64,000 bases of DNA from Rhodoferax sp. (GCA_013791765.1 VMTC01000078.1:1-64000); one strand, 5' to 3'; counted from the first letter of the stretch, positions 50,638 through 60,019 are shown. Notes: a model not told the origin generated them from the letters alone. Made by a program: numbers and translations.

Positions 50638-51540
50638 TCAACGCCCGGTGGTCAACAACGAACGGGCTTCGGCCTCATAGCCCCGTAGCGTCTTGAGCGC
50701 CGCCAGGCGCTGTGCCGGTGTGGTGCTGTTGTGCAGGGCGGCCAGGGATTGACAGGTCGCCTGCGTCGCCATGTCCTGTTGCTTTCGGTAGACGGCATCG
50801 GGCGAATTAACGGTGCGTGCCAGCCAGGCGCGCAGCGCGCTTCGGGCCGACGCGTCGCTGGGCGTGCTGCCTTGGATTTGGCGCAGCGTTTGCAGCACGT
50901 CCCGGTGGCGGCGCTGGCTTTCACGCGCGCGCAAATCAGCATCGAAGGGCAAAGCGGTCAAACGCTCGCGCAACAGAACAAGCTGACCCTCCCCCAGGCT
51001 TCCATAAAGCACTTCGGCGCGCTCTGCCAGTTGCTTGACACGGCGCTCGTTGCGCTCGTCAAGCGAGCCCGCTAGCCACTCAGAACGCCATTTTTCACTG
51101 CGCTTTTCTAGCTGGCGTTGCAGATGCAACAGCTGCTCTGGCGACAAGCTCGGTGCCAGCGCGGCGATGCCAGGTTCGGCCTGATCAAGAATGGCCTGTA
51201 GCCGGGGCTTAAGTTCGCCATAGGCTTCGCACAGCTGACCGGCTGTGACCGTTGTCGGCGCCAAGCGCTGCAACTTCTGCAGAATGCTGACATAGCGCGG
51301 CAGCTCGCTCTGGCGATGCCAGGCCTGAAGGCCAGCGAGCTCAACGCGCACCTGGGTGGACTGCGGGTCGTTGAAGTCCAGGAAGCCATCAAACCACCAG
51401 TAGCCCAGTTCGGGCGCGTTGTTGTAGCCCAGTTTGAGCGCGCTGCAGCCCGACAACAACAGCGCGGGCAGCACGCTCCAGAGCACAAGCCGCAGCCCCA
51501 GCGCCAAACGGGCTGGCAGCGCGCCGATAATGTGACCCAT
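50638..51540 (-). CDS. DUF6279-family lipoprotein
   Basis: A 300-residue predicted lipoprotein: hydrophobic start LGLRLVLWSVLPALLLSG with a lipobox (LLLSGC, cysteine near residue 32), then LKLGYNNAPELGYWWFDGFLDF, the signature of the DUF6279 family. A mainly helical arginine-rich body follows. The family has no known function. ATG 51540 is used, because the residues before it do not resemble a signal peptide. It is divergent from glmU with about 37 bases between starts. Confidence 0.78.
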   Translation of the reverse strand: MGHIIGALPARLALGLRLVLWSVLPALLLSGCSALKLGYNNAPELGYWWFDGFLDFNDPQSTQVRVELAGLQAWHRQSELPRYVSILQKLQRLAPTTVTAGQLCEAYGELKPRLQAILDQAEPGIAALAPSLSPEQLLHLQRQLEKRSEKWRSEWLAGSLDERNERRVKQLAERAEVLYGSLGEGQLVLLRERLTALPFDADLRARESQRRHRDVLQTLRQIQGSTPSDASARSALRAWLARTVNSPDAVYRKQQDMATQATCQSLAALHNSTTPAQRLAALKTLRGYEAEARSLLTTGR

Positions 51541-51577
51541 GTTTTTGAACCGGGTGGACAAGCAAATGGAATCAGGC

Positions 51578-53011
51578 ATGCGTGATATTTCAAAAAACAA
51601 TTCTGCGGCGAGTGCCGTGGACGTAGTGATCATGGCAGCGGGCAAAGGCACGCGCATGAAAAGCAAACTGCCCAAAGTGTTGCACCTTTTGGCCGGACGC
51701 GCACTCTTGCAGCATGTGGTGGATACGGCAGCGCAGTTGTCGGCGCGCCAGGTGGTGGTGATCACCGGTCATGGCGCTACTGAAGTAGAAGCAGCTCTCG
51801 CAGGCAGCACGGGGGCTACAGGCCAATTTGATCTAAATTTTGTGCGACAGGAGCCGCAACTGGGTACCGGCCATGCGGTGCAGCAAGCGCTACCGCTGCT
51901 GCGCGATGACGGCATGGTGGTGGTGCTGTCGGGCGACGTGCCCTTGACACAGGCGGCCACCTTGAAGCACCTGATCGCCGCCGCTGGCGCGGACAAGCTG
52001 GCGCTGTTGACCATCGATTTTGCCGACCCCACGGGTTATGGCCGCATCGTGCGCCAGGGCGATGTGGTGCAGGCCATCGTCGAGCAAAAGGATGCAACGC
52101 CTGCGCAACGCCAAATCACCGAGGTCTACAGCGGCATCATGGCGCTGCCCGCCAGACAACTCAAAGCGTGGCTGGCGCGACTTAGCAACCAGAACGCCCA
52201 GGGCGAGTATTACCTGACCGACATCGTGAAGTTTGCCGTGGCCGATGGCGCAGCGGTGGTGGCGCACAAAATTGCCGACGCGGCCCAGGTGGCGGGCGTG
52301 AACAGCCCGGTGCAACTGGCTGAACTGGAGCGGGCTTACCAAAAACAGATCGCCACGCAGTTGATGGAACAAGGCGTGCGCCTGGCCGATCCGGCGCGAC
52401 TGGACGTGCGCGGCCAGCTGATCTGCGCACAAGACGTGGCTATTGACGTCAACTGCGTATTTGAAGGCGTGGTGAGCCTGGGTGACGGCGTGCGGATCGG
52501 CGCCAACTGCGTGATCAGCAATGCAAGCATTGCCGCTGGCGCGGTGATTCACCCGTTCACCCATATCGAAGGCGGCGCTGCTGGCGGCAAAGATGCGGTG
52601 GAAGTCGGCGCCGGGGCCTTGGTTGGCCCGTTTGCCCGCCTGCGGCCCGGCGCCAAGCTGGGCGAAGCCGTGCATATTGGTAACTTTGTGGAAGTCAAGA
52701 ATTCAACGCTGGCACGCGGCGCCAAGGCCAATCACCTGGCTTATCTGGGCGACGCCACGGTGGGCGAGCGCGTCAACTATGGGGCCGGCTCCATCACTGC
52801 CAATTACGATGGGGCCTTCAAACACCGCACCATCATCGAAGCCGATGTGCACATTGGCAGCAACTGCGTGCTGATCGCCCCGCTCACCATTGGCGCGGGC
52901 GGCACGGTGGGCGGCGGCTCGACCCTGAGCAGAGACACACCGGCCGGTGCCTTGAGTGTGGCGCGCGCCAAGCAGGTCAGCATCGCCAACTGGAAACGGC
53001 CGAGCAAATGA
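51578..53011 (+). CDS. glmU: Bifunctional UDP-GlcNAc pyrophosphorylase / glucosamine-1-P acetyltransferase
   Basis: A 477-residue enzyme that makes UDP-N-acetylglucosamine from glucosamine-1-phosphate. The N-terminal part has VVIMAAGKGTRMKSKLPKVL and GTGHAVQQALPLL. The C-terminal left-handed beta-helix has GPFARLRPGAKLGEAVHIGN and KANHLAYLGDATVG. A run of extra residues (AGSTGATGQFDL) before VRQEPQLGTGHAV comes from a partial copy of the ~50-bp repeat. The start is chosen at ATG 51578; ATG 51539 is possible. The stop overlaps the kinase start as ATGA. The partner enzyme gene glmS is at 60.4 kb. Confidence 0.95.
   Translation: MRDISKNNSAASAVDVVIMAAGKGTRMKSKLPKVLHLLAGRALLQHVVDTAAQLSARQVVVITGHGATEVEAALAGSTGATGQFDLNFVRQEPQLGTGHAVQQALPLLRDDGMVVVLSGDVPLTQAATLKHLIAAAGADKLALLTIDFADPTGYGRIVRQGDVVQAIVEQKDATPAQRQITEVYSGIMALPARQLKAWLARLSNQNAQGEYYLTDIVKFAVADGAAVVAHKIADAAQVAGVNSPVQLAELERAYQKQIATQLMEQGVRLADPARLDVRGQLICAQDVAIDVNCVFEGVVSLGDGVRIGANCVISNASIAAGAVIHPFTHIEGGAAGGKDAVEVGAGALVGPFARLRPGAKLGEAVHIGNFVEVKNSTLARGAKANHLAYLGDATVGERVNYGAGSITANYDGAFKHRTIIEADVHIGSNCVLIAPLTIGAGGTVGGGSTLSRDTPAGALSVARAKQVSIANWKRPSK
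51806..51841 (+). repeat. Partial ~50-bp dispersed repeat inside glmU
   Basis: GGGGGCTACAGGCCAATTTG ATCTAAATT matches the second core of the family. It is read in the same frame as in cca (ATGQF in both proteins). Confidence 0.6.
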
Positions 53012-53781
53012 GCGCAGCGGCTCTGGCGCCGGCAAAGTCCCAAGGGGCAGATGCAGAAATCGCGCGTCTGCAGCGCGAGCTGGCCCAGGCGCGCGCTGAG
53101 CTGCAAGATTTCACCTACTCGGTCTCACACGACCTGCGCGCGTCCTTACGCCATGTCAGCGCCTATGCACAGATCATCCAGGAGGACCTGGGTGCGCAAC
53201 TCAGTCCCGACATCGCTGCGCACCTGGAGACGGTGCAGTTGGCGGCCAAGCAAATGGCGCGTCAGATCGACGCTTTGGCTGAGTTGTCACGCTTGACGCG
53301 ACTCGATTTGCAGCTGACCCGGCTGGACATCGGGCAGCTGCTGCGTGACGCGCTGGCCGAGATGGCACCGATGACTGCGGGGCGCGCGCTGCATTGGCAA
53401 CTGGCACCCGACATACCCGCGCTGCAAGGCGACGCGGTGCTGATTCGCCAAGCGCTGACGCATCTGCTTTCCAACGCGCTCAAATTCACCGCGCAGCGCG
53501 CCGTGGCCGAAATCGAGCTCAGCTGGCAAGCCCATGGCAGTGGCCAGTGCGCCTTGACGCTCAGCGACAACGGGGCAGGCTTCAACCCGCAGTACCAGGA
53601 CAAACTGTTTCACGCGTTTGGGCGCCTGCACGGGGCCCGCGAGTTTGAGGGCCTTGGAATGGGCTTGGCGCTCACGCGAAAGATCGTGGAACGTCACGGG
53701 GGTGCGTTTTGGGCCCAGGGCACGCCCGATGCGGGTTGCCGCGTCACCATCACCCTGCCTCTGGCCGAAGCGGAGACTTAG
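53008..53781 (+). CDS. Sensorless histidine kinase coupled to glmU
   Basis: A 257-residue cytoplasmic kinase with a coiled-coil start (EIARLQRELAQARAELQDF) and an H box TYSVSHDLRASLRHVSAYAQ (near residue 37) like that of bacteriophytochrome kinases. It has the boxes LLSNALKFT, LSDNGAGFNPQYQDKLF and GLGMGLALTRKIVERHGGAF. There is no membrane helix and no PAS, GAF or receiver domain, so the input signal is unknown. No response regulator is adjacent. It overlaps glmU by four bases (ATGA). Confidence 0.85.
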   Translation: MSAAALAPAKSQGADAEIARLQRELAQARAELQDFTYSVSHDLRASLRHVSAYAQIIQEDLGAQLSPDIAAHLETVQLAAKQMARQIDALAELSRLTRLDLQLTRLDIGQLLRDALAEMAPMTAGRALHWQLAPDIPALQGDAVLIRQALTHLLSNALKFTAQRAVAEIELSWQAHGSGQCALTLSDNGAGFNPQYQDKLFHAFGRLHGAREFEGLGMGLALTRKIVERHGGAFWAQGTPDAGCRVTITLPLAEAET

Positions 53782-54263
53782 AGCGGCAGCGCCACCCGTG
53801 CGCCAAATTTGCTACGCTTGACGCTGAAAAAAGTTTTGACGTTGCGCACATTGGCGTCCGCCGTGAACAAACGCTGCGCCAGCGCCAAATAATCTGGCAT
53901 CTGCGCGACCTGCACCACCAGGCAAAAGTCCGGCCCCGGCGACACGCGGTAACACTGCTGCACCGCGTCCTCCAGGGCGACCCGTTGTTCAAACGCTTCG
54001 AGCGCCTGGTTGTCCTGGTGGTCCAATGTGATCTCCGCGAGTGCACACAGGCCAAAACCAGCCACGTTGGCCAGCTTGTCCACGCTCAGCACCGCAATCA
54101 CCCGCTCGATCAGCCCCGCGTCGCGCAGCCGCTTGACACGGCGCAAGCAGGTCGGCGGCGACACATGCACTCGCGCTGCCAGGTCCTGATTGGTGAGAGA
54201 CGCGTCAATTTGCAGTTGCGCCAGCAACTGCAAATCGATTGAATCAAGGCTGGCGTGTTCCAT
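53778..54263 (-). CDS. Lrp/AsnC-family transcriptional regulator
   Basis: A 161-residue regulator with an N-terminal helix-turn-helix (LDSIDLQLLAQLQIDASLTN, then QDLAARVHVSPPTCLRRVKR) and a C-terminal RAM ligand-binding domain. Such proteins form dimers and octamers and respond to amino acids. It lies downstream of the EamA transporter gene on the same strand, with a 45-base gap, and overlaps the kinase gene end by four bases in the opposite direction. It may control the transporter. Confidence 0.9.
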   Translation of the reverse strand: MEHASLDSIDLQLLAQLQIDASLTNQDLAARVHVSPPTCLRRVKRLRDAGLIERVIAVLSVDKLANVAGFGLCALAEITLDHQDNQALEAFEQRVALEDAVQQCYRVSPGPDFCLVVQVAQMPDYLALAQRLFTADANVRNVKTFFSVKRSKFGARVALPL

Positions 54264-54308
54264 CTTTCAATTATCAGTGCAATGCTTTGATAGTTTTGGC
54301 ATCACCGC

Positions 54309-55211
54309 TCAATGCGTCACAGGGCGCTTGAGCAGCCACTGGCGCCACTTGGGCCACAGCAGATTGAGCGCCAGGCCGCCCATGACCAACGCGGCGGCAC
54401 TGAGCTTCCAACCCGGCAGACTCTCACCCAGCCAAAGCGCTGCGGCGCCCATGCCAAACAGCGGCACCAGCAGCGCCATTGGCGTGATGGTGGCAGCCGG
54501 GTAGCGCGCCAGCAGCCAGCCCCAGGCGGCGTAACCAAACAGCGAGTTGCCCCAGGCTTGCCAAGCCACTGCGGCCCAGGTCGCCGAATCGGCGCTGTGC
54601 AGACCCGCGGCCACCGCGTTCCAGCCTTCAAACCACAGCGTGAGCGCCGCCAGCGGCGGCACCGCGAACAGACTGGACCACACCACGTACGCCACCATGT
54701 TGACGCGCCCGGCCGCGCGCGCCACGATGTTGCCCCCGGCCCAAGACAATGCGGCCAGCAGGATCAGTGCCAGCCCCAGCATCGTGGTGCTGCCATCGGT
54801 ATGCAGCACGATGATGCCAATACCGCCAGTGGCCAAGGCCAGCGCCAGCCACTGCATGCGCTGCAGCTGTTCGCCCGCGAGTCGCATCGCCAGAGCGATG
54901 GTGAAGAAGACCTGAACTTGAATGACCAGCGAGGCCAGTCCCGGTGAGATGTGACCATTCATAGCCACAAAAAGCAAGCCAAACTGGCCGACGCCAATCA
55001 GCAGGCCGTAAGCGGCCAGGTTGCGCCACGGCACCTTGGGCCGGGGTAAAAAGAACACCATCGGCAGCACCACCACAGCGAAGCGCAGGGTGGCAAACAA
55101 CAGCGGTGGGATCTGACCGAGTGCCAGCTTGATAACGACAAAATTGGTTCCCCAGACCGCCACGACGGCCAGCGCCAAGAAGAAATGTCGCAGTGAAAGC
55201 GTGTGGCTCAT
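54309..55211 (-). CDS. EamA/DMT-family membrane transporter (amino-acid exporter type)
   Basis: A 300-residue protein with about ten membrane helices in two halves: SLRHFFLALAVVAVWGTNFV at the start, LATLRFAVVVLPMVFFLP, and a late ALLVPLFGMGAAALWLGESL. RhaT/EamA proteins usually export small molecules. The Lrp-type gene downstream suggests an amino-acid substrate, but this is only inferred. ATG 55211 is preferred over an in-frame codon 18 bases upstream. Confidence 0.88.
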   Translation of the reverse strand: MSHTLSLRHFFLALAVVAVWGTNFVVIKLALGQIPPLLFATLRFAVVVLPMVFFLPRPKVPWRNLAAYGLLIGVGQFGLLFVAMNGHISPGLASLVIQVQVFFTIALAMRLAGEQLQRMQWLALALATGGIGIIVLHTDGSTTMLGLALILLAALSWAGGNIVARAAGRVNMVAYVVWSSLFAVPPLAALTLWFEGWNAVAAGLHSADSATWAAVAWQAWGNSLFGYAAWGWLLARYPAATITPMALLVPLFGMGAAALWLGESLPGWKLSAAALVMGGLALNLLWPKWRQWLLKRPVTH

Positions 55212-55299
55212 GGGTCGATTGTCAGCCACGCCGCCGCCGGCGCAGGCTTGGAATCGGGCGGCGCGCGATTCGCCTCAGCGCAGGTTCACAGGCACCGTT

Positions 55300-56301
55300 T
55301 CAGGCTTTGGGCGCGGCGCTAGCATGGCGACGGCGCTCCAGCCAGGCCTGCAATTCGCCGATCAGGCCTTTACGGAAAGCCAGCACGCACAGCACAAAGA
55401 TCACGCCGATGATGACATTGACCCAAGAGCCGACCTTGTCAGCCAGTGTGTTCTGCAGCGCGATCACAATGCCGGCGCCCATCACCGGGCCGAAGAAGGT
55501 GCCCACGCCCCCGAGCAGCGTCATCAAGATCACCTCACCCGACATCGTCCAGTGCACGTCGGACAAGGTGGCAAAACCCATGATCAGGGTTTTGAGCGAA
55601 CCGGCCAGCCCGGCCAGTGCGCTTGAGAGCACAAAGGCCAGCAGCTTGTAGCGATCCACCTGATAACCGAGCGAAATCGCGCGCGGCTCGTTTTCACGGA
55701 TCATCTTGAGCACCTGGCCAAACGGGGAATGCACGATACGCGACACCGCCAGAAAACCCGCCACAAACACGGCTACGACCAGGTAATACATGGCAGTGTC
55801 AGACTTGAGCGACACCAAGCCAAAAAGCGCACCGCGAGGTACGCCCTGCAACCCATCCTCCCCCCCGGTAAAGGGCGCCTGCAGGCAGACAAAGTAGATC
55901 ATTTGTGCCATGGCCAGGGTGATCATGGCGAAATAGATGCCCTGGCGCCGGATCGCTACAAAACCAACCACCAGGCCGATCAGGCCAGCTCCAATCACGC
56001 CGGCGAGAATGCCCAACTCCGGGGTGAAATTTTGTGACTTGATGAAGTATCCCGTGATGTACGCCGCCGAGCCAAAAAATGCGGCGTGGCCAAAAGACAG
56101 CAGGCCGGTAAAGCCCAGCAACAGGTTGAAGGCGCAGGCAAAGAGCGCGAAGCACAGCAGCTTCATGACAAAGACCGGGTAGAGCCCGAGCATGGGGGCC
56201 ACGAGCGCCAGGATTATCAGCGCGATGTAGGTGAGTCGAAGAAGTTTGGCGGCTTTGGTCATCTGCTTGCTGTGAGTAGGGGGGTTCATGGCGTTGCTCA
56301 T
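55300..56301 (-). CDS. Branched-chain/aromatic amino-acid-type ABC transporter, permease LivM
   Basis: A 333-residue inner-membrane permease. It has LLLGFTGLLSFGHAAFFGSA near residue 65, FFGPVMGAGIVIALQNTLAD late, and IVHSPFGQVLKMIRENEPRAISLGY, which is the coupling EAA-like loop. It lies two bases after the LivH gene and is the last gene of a five-gene transporter operon read on the minus strand. Confidence 0.92.
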   Translation of the reverse strand: MSNAMNPPTHSKQMTKAAKLLRLTYIALIILALVAPMLGLYPVFVMKLLCFALFACAFNLLLGFTGLLSFGHAAFFGSAAYITGYFIKSQNFTPELGILAGVIGAGLIGLVVGFVAIRRQGIYFAMITLAMAQMIYFVCLQAPFTGGEDGLQGVPRGALFGLVSLKSDTAMYYLVVAVFVAGFLAVSRIVHSPFGQVLKMIRENEPRAISLGYQVDRYKLLAFVLSSALAGLAGSLKTLIMGFATLSDVHWTMSGEVILMTLLGGVGTFFGPVMGAGIVIALQNTLADKVGSWVNVIIGVIFVLCVLAFRKGLIGELQAWLERRRHASAAPKA

Positions 56302-56304
56302 GGC

Positions 56305-57189
56305 TCAGGCCTCCTTGCCGAACAAGCCGGCAGGCCTGATCATCAGTACGATCACCATGATGATGAAGACCACGATGCTGGAGGCTTCCGGGTAGAACAC
56401 CCGCGTCAGCCCTTCGATCATGCCCAGGCCCAGGCCCGTCAGAATCGAGCCCATGATGGAGCCCATGCCGCCGATCACGACCACGGCAAACACCACGATG
56501 ATCAGGTTGGAGCCCATCAGCGGGTTGACCTGGATAATGGGCGCGGCCAGCACACCGGCCAGCGCGGCCAGCGCGGCGCCAGCGCCGTAGGTCAGCATCA
56601 CCATCAAAGGCACGTTGATGCCAAAGGCTTGCACCAATGCCGCATTTTCTGTACCCGCCCTCAGGTAGGCGCCCAGGCGCGTGCGTTCAATCAGGTACCA
56701 GGTGCCCAGGCACACCGCCAGCGACACCAGCACCACCCAGGCACGGTAATTGGGCAGGACCATGAAACCGAGATCGGTTGCGCCGGACAACAGCTCGGGC
56801 ACGTCGTAATTCTGGCCCGACACGCCATACAACTCGCGGAAAATGCCCTCGGCAATCAGGGCCAGACCCAGGGTCAGCAGCAAGCCGTAAATCGGGTCGA
56901 TCTTGTAGAGATGCTTTAGAAAGAGCCGCTCAATGACGACACCGAGCGCGCCCACTGTCAAAGGTGCCAGCACCAGCGCGTACCAGTAATTGATGCCAAA
57001 TTTGTCGAGCATGATCCAGGCGGCGAAGGCGCCCAGCATATAAAGTGCGCCGTGTGCAAAATTCACAATGCCGAGCAGGCCAAAGATGACCGCCAGCCCC
57101 AAGCTGAGCATCGCGTAGAACGCGCCATTGACCAGACCCAGCATTAGCTGGCCCAGAAAAGCTTGATGGGGAATACCGAAAATTTCCAT
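56305..57189 (-). CDS. Branched-chain/aromatic amino-acid-type ABC transporter, permease LivH
   Basis: A 294-residue permease with the LivH pattern LGLVNGAFYAMLSLGLAVIF at the start, GIVNFAHGALYMLGAF after it, and a late GGMGSIMGSILTGLGLGMIEGL. It forms the membrane channel with LivM. A hairpin just upstream (57221-57253) separates it from the binding-protein gene. Confidence 0.93.
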   Translation of the reverse strand: MEIFGIPHQAFLGQLMLGLVNGAFYAMLSLGLAVIFGLLGIVNFAHGALYMLGAFAAWIMLDKFGINYWYALVLAPLTVGALGVVIERLFLKHLYKIDPIYGLLLTLGLALIAEGIFRELYGVSGQNYDVPELLSGATDLGFMVLPNYRAWVVLVSLAVCLGTWYLIERTRLGAYLRAGTENAALVQAFGINVPLMVMLTYGAGAALAALAGVLAAPIIQVNPLMGSNLIIVVFAVVVIGGMGSIMGSILTGLGLGMIEGLTRVFYPEASSIVVFIIMVIVLMIRPAGLFGKEA

Positions 57190-57220
57190 GGAGACCCGTT
57201 AGTTCATACCTTGAAAAACC

Positions 57221-57253
57221 AAAAAATGGGCCGATCGCTCAGACGACCGGCCC
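57221..57253 (-). terminator. Terminator-like hairpin between binding-protein and permease genes
   Basis: On the minus strand GGGCCGGTCG (57253-57244) pairs with CGATCGGCCC (57237-57228), followed by ATTTTTT. In transporter operons such a partial terminator lets the binding protein be made in excess of the membrane parts. Confidence 0.7.
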
Positions 57254-57264
57254 CTTGAGTCAAG

Positions 57265-58458
57265 CTATTTTTTAATCAACGCACATTTGGATTCAGCCAC
57301 CGTGGTAAAAGCCTGATCGCCTGGAATCTTGGCGACCACCTTGTAGTAATCCCATGGAGTCGTTGATTCCTTGGCCGACTTGACCTGGAACAGCGTCATG
57401 TCGTGGATCATGCGGCCGTCCGCGCGGATTTGGCCCTTGTTGTAGAAGTCGTCGATCTTCATGGCCTTCATGGTGGACATCACTTTGTCCGCGTCGGTCG
57501 TGCCAGCGGCCTGCACGGCCTTGAGGTAGTTCATCGCAACCGAGTAATCGGCTGCTTGCAAGCTCGACGGCATGCGCTTGTATTTGTCGAAGAAACGCTT
57601 GGCAAATTTGCGGGACGCGTCGTCCTGGTTCCAGTACCAGCTGTCAGCCAGTTGCAGGCCTTCGGTATTGGCCAGACCCAGACTGTGCACGTCATTGATG
57701 AACACCAGCAGACCGGCAATCTTCATCGTCTTGTTGACACCGAATTCCTTGGCGGCCTTCATGGCATTGGTAAAGTCGCCGCCTGCGTTGGCCAGGCCCA
57801 GAATTTGGGCTTTTGAGGATTGCGCCTGCAGCAGGAAGGAGGAGAAGTCAGACGCATTGAGTGGGTGACGAACTGCACCGACCACGGTGCCTCCATTGGC
57901 TTTGACGACGTTGGAGGCATCGCCTTCAAGTGAGTAGCCAAACGCATAATCAGCCGTCAAAAAGAACCAATTTTTGGCACCTGCCTTGACCAGCGCCGTG
58001 CCAGCCACCTTGGCCAGCGACACGGTGTCATAGGCGTAATGCACGGTGTAAGGCGAGCAAGCCTCATTGGTCAGGCGGGCCGAGCCTGCGCCAATGACCA
58101 TGAAGGGGCGTTTCTTCTCTTCAGTGACCTTGGCCATGGCCAGTGCCGTGGCGGAATTGGTGCCGCCAATCAGCATCGACAGGCCATCCTTGTCGATCCA
58201 TTCGCGCGCCTTGGAGCTGGCGACATCCGCCTTGTTCTGGTGGTCGGCGGTCAGCACTTCAATCGGCCGGTCCAATACCTTCCCGCCAAAATCTTGTGCT
58301 GCCCACTTGACCATTTCACCGCCGGCTGGGCCATCGATGTCGGCATAGACACTGGACATGTCAGTGATGAAACCGATCTTGACCGGACCGGTGGTCTGTG
58401 CCGTTGCGCCAAGGCCGAAGCCGATGGCCATGGCGGTAACGAGAGTCTTGAGTTTCAT
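57265..58458 (-). CDS. Branched-chain/aromatic amino-acid-type ABC transporter, binding protein
   Basis: A 397-residue periplasmic protein with a signal peptide (KLKTLVTAMAIGFGLGATAQ). The mature start VKIGFITDMSSVYADIDGPAG and the lobe pattern IGGTNSATALAMAKVTEEKK belong to the LivK/amide-binding group (Peripla_BP_6). ATG 58458 is chosen because AGGAGA lies just before it. Its exact ligand (leucine-type, urea or aromatic) cannot be told from the sequence. Confidence 0.9.
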   Translation of the reverse strand: MKLKTLVTAMAIGFGLGATAQTTGPVKIGFITDMSSVYADIDGPAGGEMVKWAAQDFGGKVLDRPIEVLTADHQNKADVASSKAREWIDKDGLSMLIGGTNSATALAMAKVTEEKKRPFMVIGAGSARLTNEACSPYTVHYAYDTVSLAKVAGTALVKAGAKNWFFLTADYAFGYSLEGDASNVVKANGGTVVGAVRHPLNASDFSSFLLQAQSSKAQILGLANAGGDFTNAMKAAKEFGVNKTMKIAGLLVFINDVHSLGLANTEGLQLADSWYWNQDDASRKFAKRFFDKYKRMPSSLQAADYSVAMNYLKAVQAAGTTDADKVMSTMKAMKIDDFYNKGQIRADGRMIHDMTLFQVKSAKESTTPWDYYKVVAKIPGDQAFTTVAESKCALIKK

Positions 58459-58523
58459 GTTGTCTCCTGATGATTTGTTGTTGAGGAAGGGAAAATGGAT
58501 GCAGGCTTGCTGGTGACTAAGGG

Positions 58524-59228
58524 TCACACGCCCAGATAGTCTTGCAACATGCGCATGTTCTGGGTCAACTCGCTTTGCGCGAATTGCTTCACGATTGAGC
58601 CGTGCTCCATCACGTAAAAGCGGTCGGCCAGCGGCGCGGCAAAACGGAAATTTTGCTCCACCAGCACGATGGTGTAGCCCTTGGCTTTGAGTGTCAAAAT
58701 CATCTCGGCCAGCTTTTGCACAATGACAGGGGCCAGACCTTCAGAGATTTCATCGAGCAGCAACAGCCGCGCGCCAGTGCGCAGAATGCGCGCCACCGCC
58801 AGCATTTGCTGCTCACCACCCGACAGGCGCGTGCCAGGGCTGGCGGCGCGCTCTTGCAGGTTGGGAAACATCGCGTAAATCTCGTCAACGCTCATACCCC
58901 CCGGTGCCAGCGTGGGCGGCAACATCAGGTTTTCTTCAGCCGTCAGGCTGGCAAAGATGCCGCGCTCTTCCGGGCAGTAACCAACACCCAGGTGCGCCAC
59001 CTTGTGCGGCGCCATCTTGACGGTTTCCACGCCATTGATTTTGATCGCGCCCTTGCGGCTGCCGGTCAGGCCGACAATGGCGCGCAGGGTGGTGGTGCGC
59101 CCGGCACCATTGCGCCCCAGCAGCGTCACGACCTCGCCTTCGTTCACGGTGAAATTGACGCCATGCAGAATATGCGACTCGCCGTACCAGGCGTGCAGAT
59201 CTTCGATGCGAAGCAGTTCCTTGGCCAT
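58524..59228 (-). CDS. Branched-chain/aromatic amino-acid-type ABC transporter, ATPase LivF
   Basis: A 234-residue ATPase: Walker A GRNGAGRTT (an Arg replaces the usual Lys), signature LSGGEQQMLAVARIL, Walker B RLLLLDEISEGLAP, and the LivF-specific HAWYGESHILHGV. The Walker A Lys-to-Arg change is unusual, because the lysine contacts the ATP phosphates. ATG 59228 overlaps the LivG stop as ATGA. Confidence 0.92.
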   Translation of the reverse strand: MAKELLRIEDLHAWYGESHILHGVNFTVNEGEVVTLLGRNGAGRTTTLRAIVGLTGSRKGAIKINGVETVKMAPHKVAHLGVGYCPEERGIFASLTAEENLMLPPTLAPGGMSVDEIYAMFPNLQERAASPGTRLSGGEQQMLAVARILRTGARLLLLDEISEGLAPVIVQKLAEMILTLKAKGYTIVLVEQNFRFAAPLADRFYVMEHGSIVKQFAQSELTQNMRMLQDYLGV

Positions 59229-59995
59229 CAATGTGCACCCTGCAGTTCAGTGTCCACGGTGCCCATGTAGGCTTCAATCACCAGCGGATTTTTGGATACT
59301 TCGGTGTAAGTGCCGTCGGCAATGATGGCACCGCGCTGCAGCACCGTGATGCGGTCGGCAATCTTGGCGACGACATTCATGTTGTGCTCCACCATGAGAA
59401 TGGTGCGCCCTGTCGAGACCTTTTTGATCAGTTGGGTGACGCGGTCCACGTCTTCATGGCCCATGCCTTGCGTCGGCTCATCCAAGAGCATCAGCTCGGG
59501 CTCGAGCGCCAGCGTCGTGGCCAGTTCCAGCGCGCGCTTGCGGCCATAGGGCAAATTGACGGTCATCTCGTCGGCAAAGTCCTGCAGATCAACATCAGCC
59601 AGCAGTTGGCGGGCCCGTGCATGCAAGTGCAAGAGCGTGCTTTCAGCTTTCCAAAAATGAAAGGACGTCCCCAGATTGCGCTGCAGCGCGGCGCGCACGT
59701 TTTCCAGCACCGTCATGTGTGGAAACACCGCCGAGATCTGGAACGAGCGAACAATGCCGCGCCGCGCCGTTTGCGCTGGCTTCTCAAAGGTGATGTCGGT
59801 GCCATTGAACAAGATGCTGCCCGCAGTGGGCTGCAAAAATTTGGTCAACAGGTTGAAGAAGGTGGTTTTGCCAGCGCCATTGGGGCCGATCAGCGCGTGG
59901 ATGTGACCGCGGCGAACCTTCAGGTCCACGTGGTTGACCGCCACGAAGCCCTTGAATTCTTTGGTCAAGCCACGGGTCTCAAGAATGAACTCCAC
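59228..59995 (-). CDS. Branched-chain/aromatic amino-acid-type ABC transporter, ATPase LivG
   Basis: A 255-residue ATPase with Walker A GPNGAGKTTFFNLL, the Q-loop RSFQISAVFPHMTVLENV, and Walker B LMLLDEPTQGMGHED. No classical ABC signature is clear: the site reads NLPYGRKRALELATTL, as is usual for LivG. The start is uncertain, with GTG 59995 or TTG 60019 possible. It is the first gene of the operon, so the order is livG-livF-livK-livH-livM, with the two ATPases leading. Confidence 0.92.
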   Translation of the reverse strand: MEFILETRGLTKEFKGFVAVNHVDLKVRRGHIHALIGPNGAGKTTFFNLLTKFLQPTAGSILFNGTDITFEKPAQTARRGIVRSFQISAVFPHMTVLENVRAALQRNLGTSFHFWKAESTLLHLHARARQLLADVDLQDFADEMTVNLPYGRKRALELATTLALEPELMLLDEPTQGMGHEDVDRVTQLIKKVSTGRTILMVEHNMNVVAKIADRITVLQRGAIIADGTYTEVSKNPLVIEAYMGTVDTELQGAH

Positions 59996-60019
59996 TGACA
60001 AATTAGTCTCCAGCTGCAA

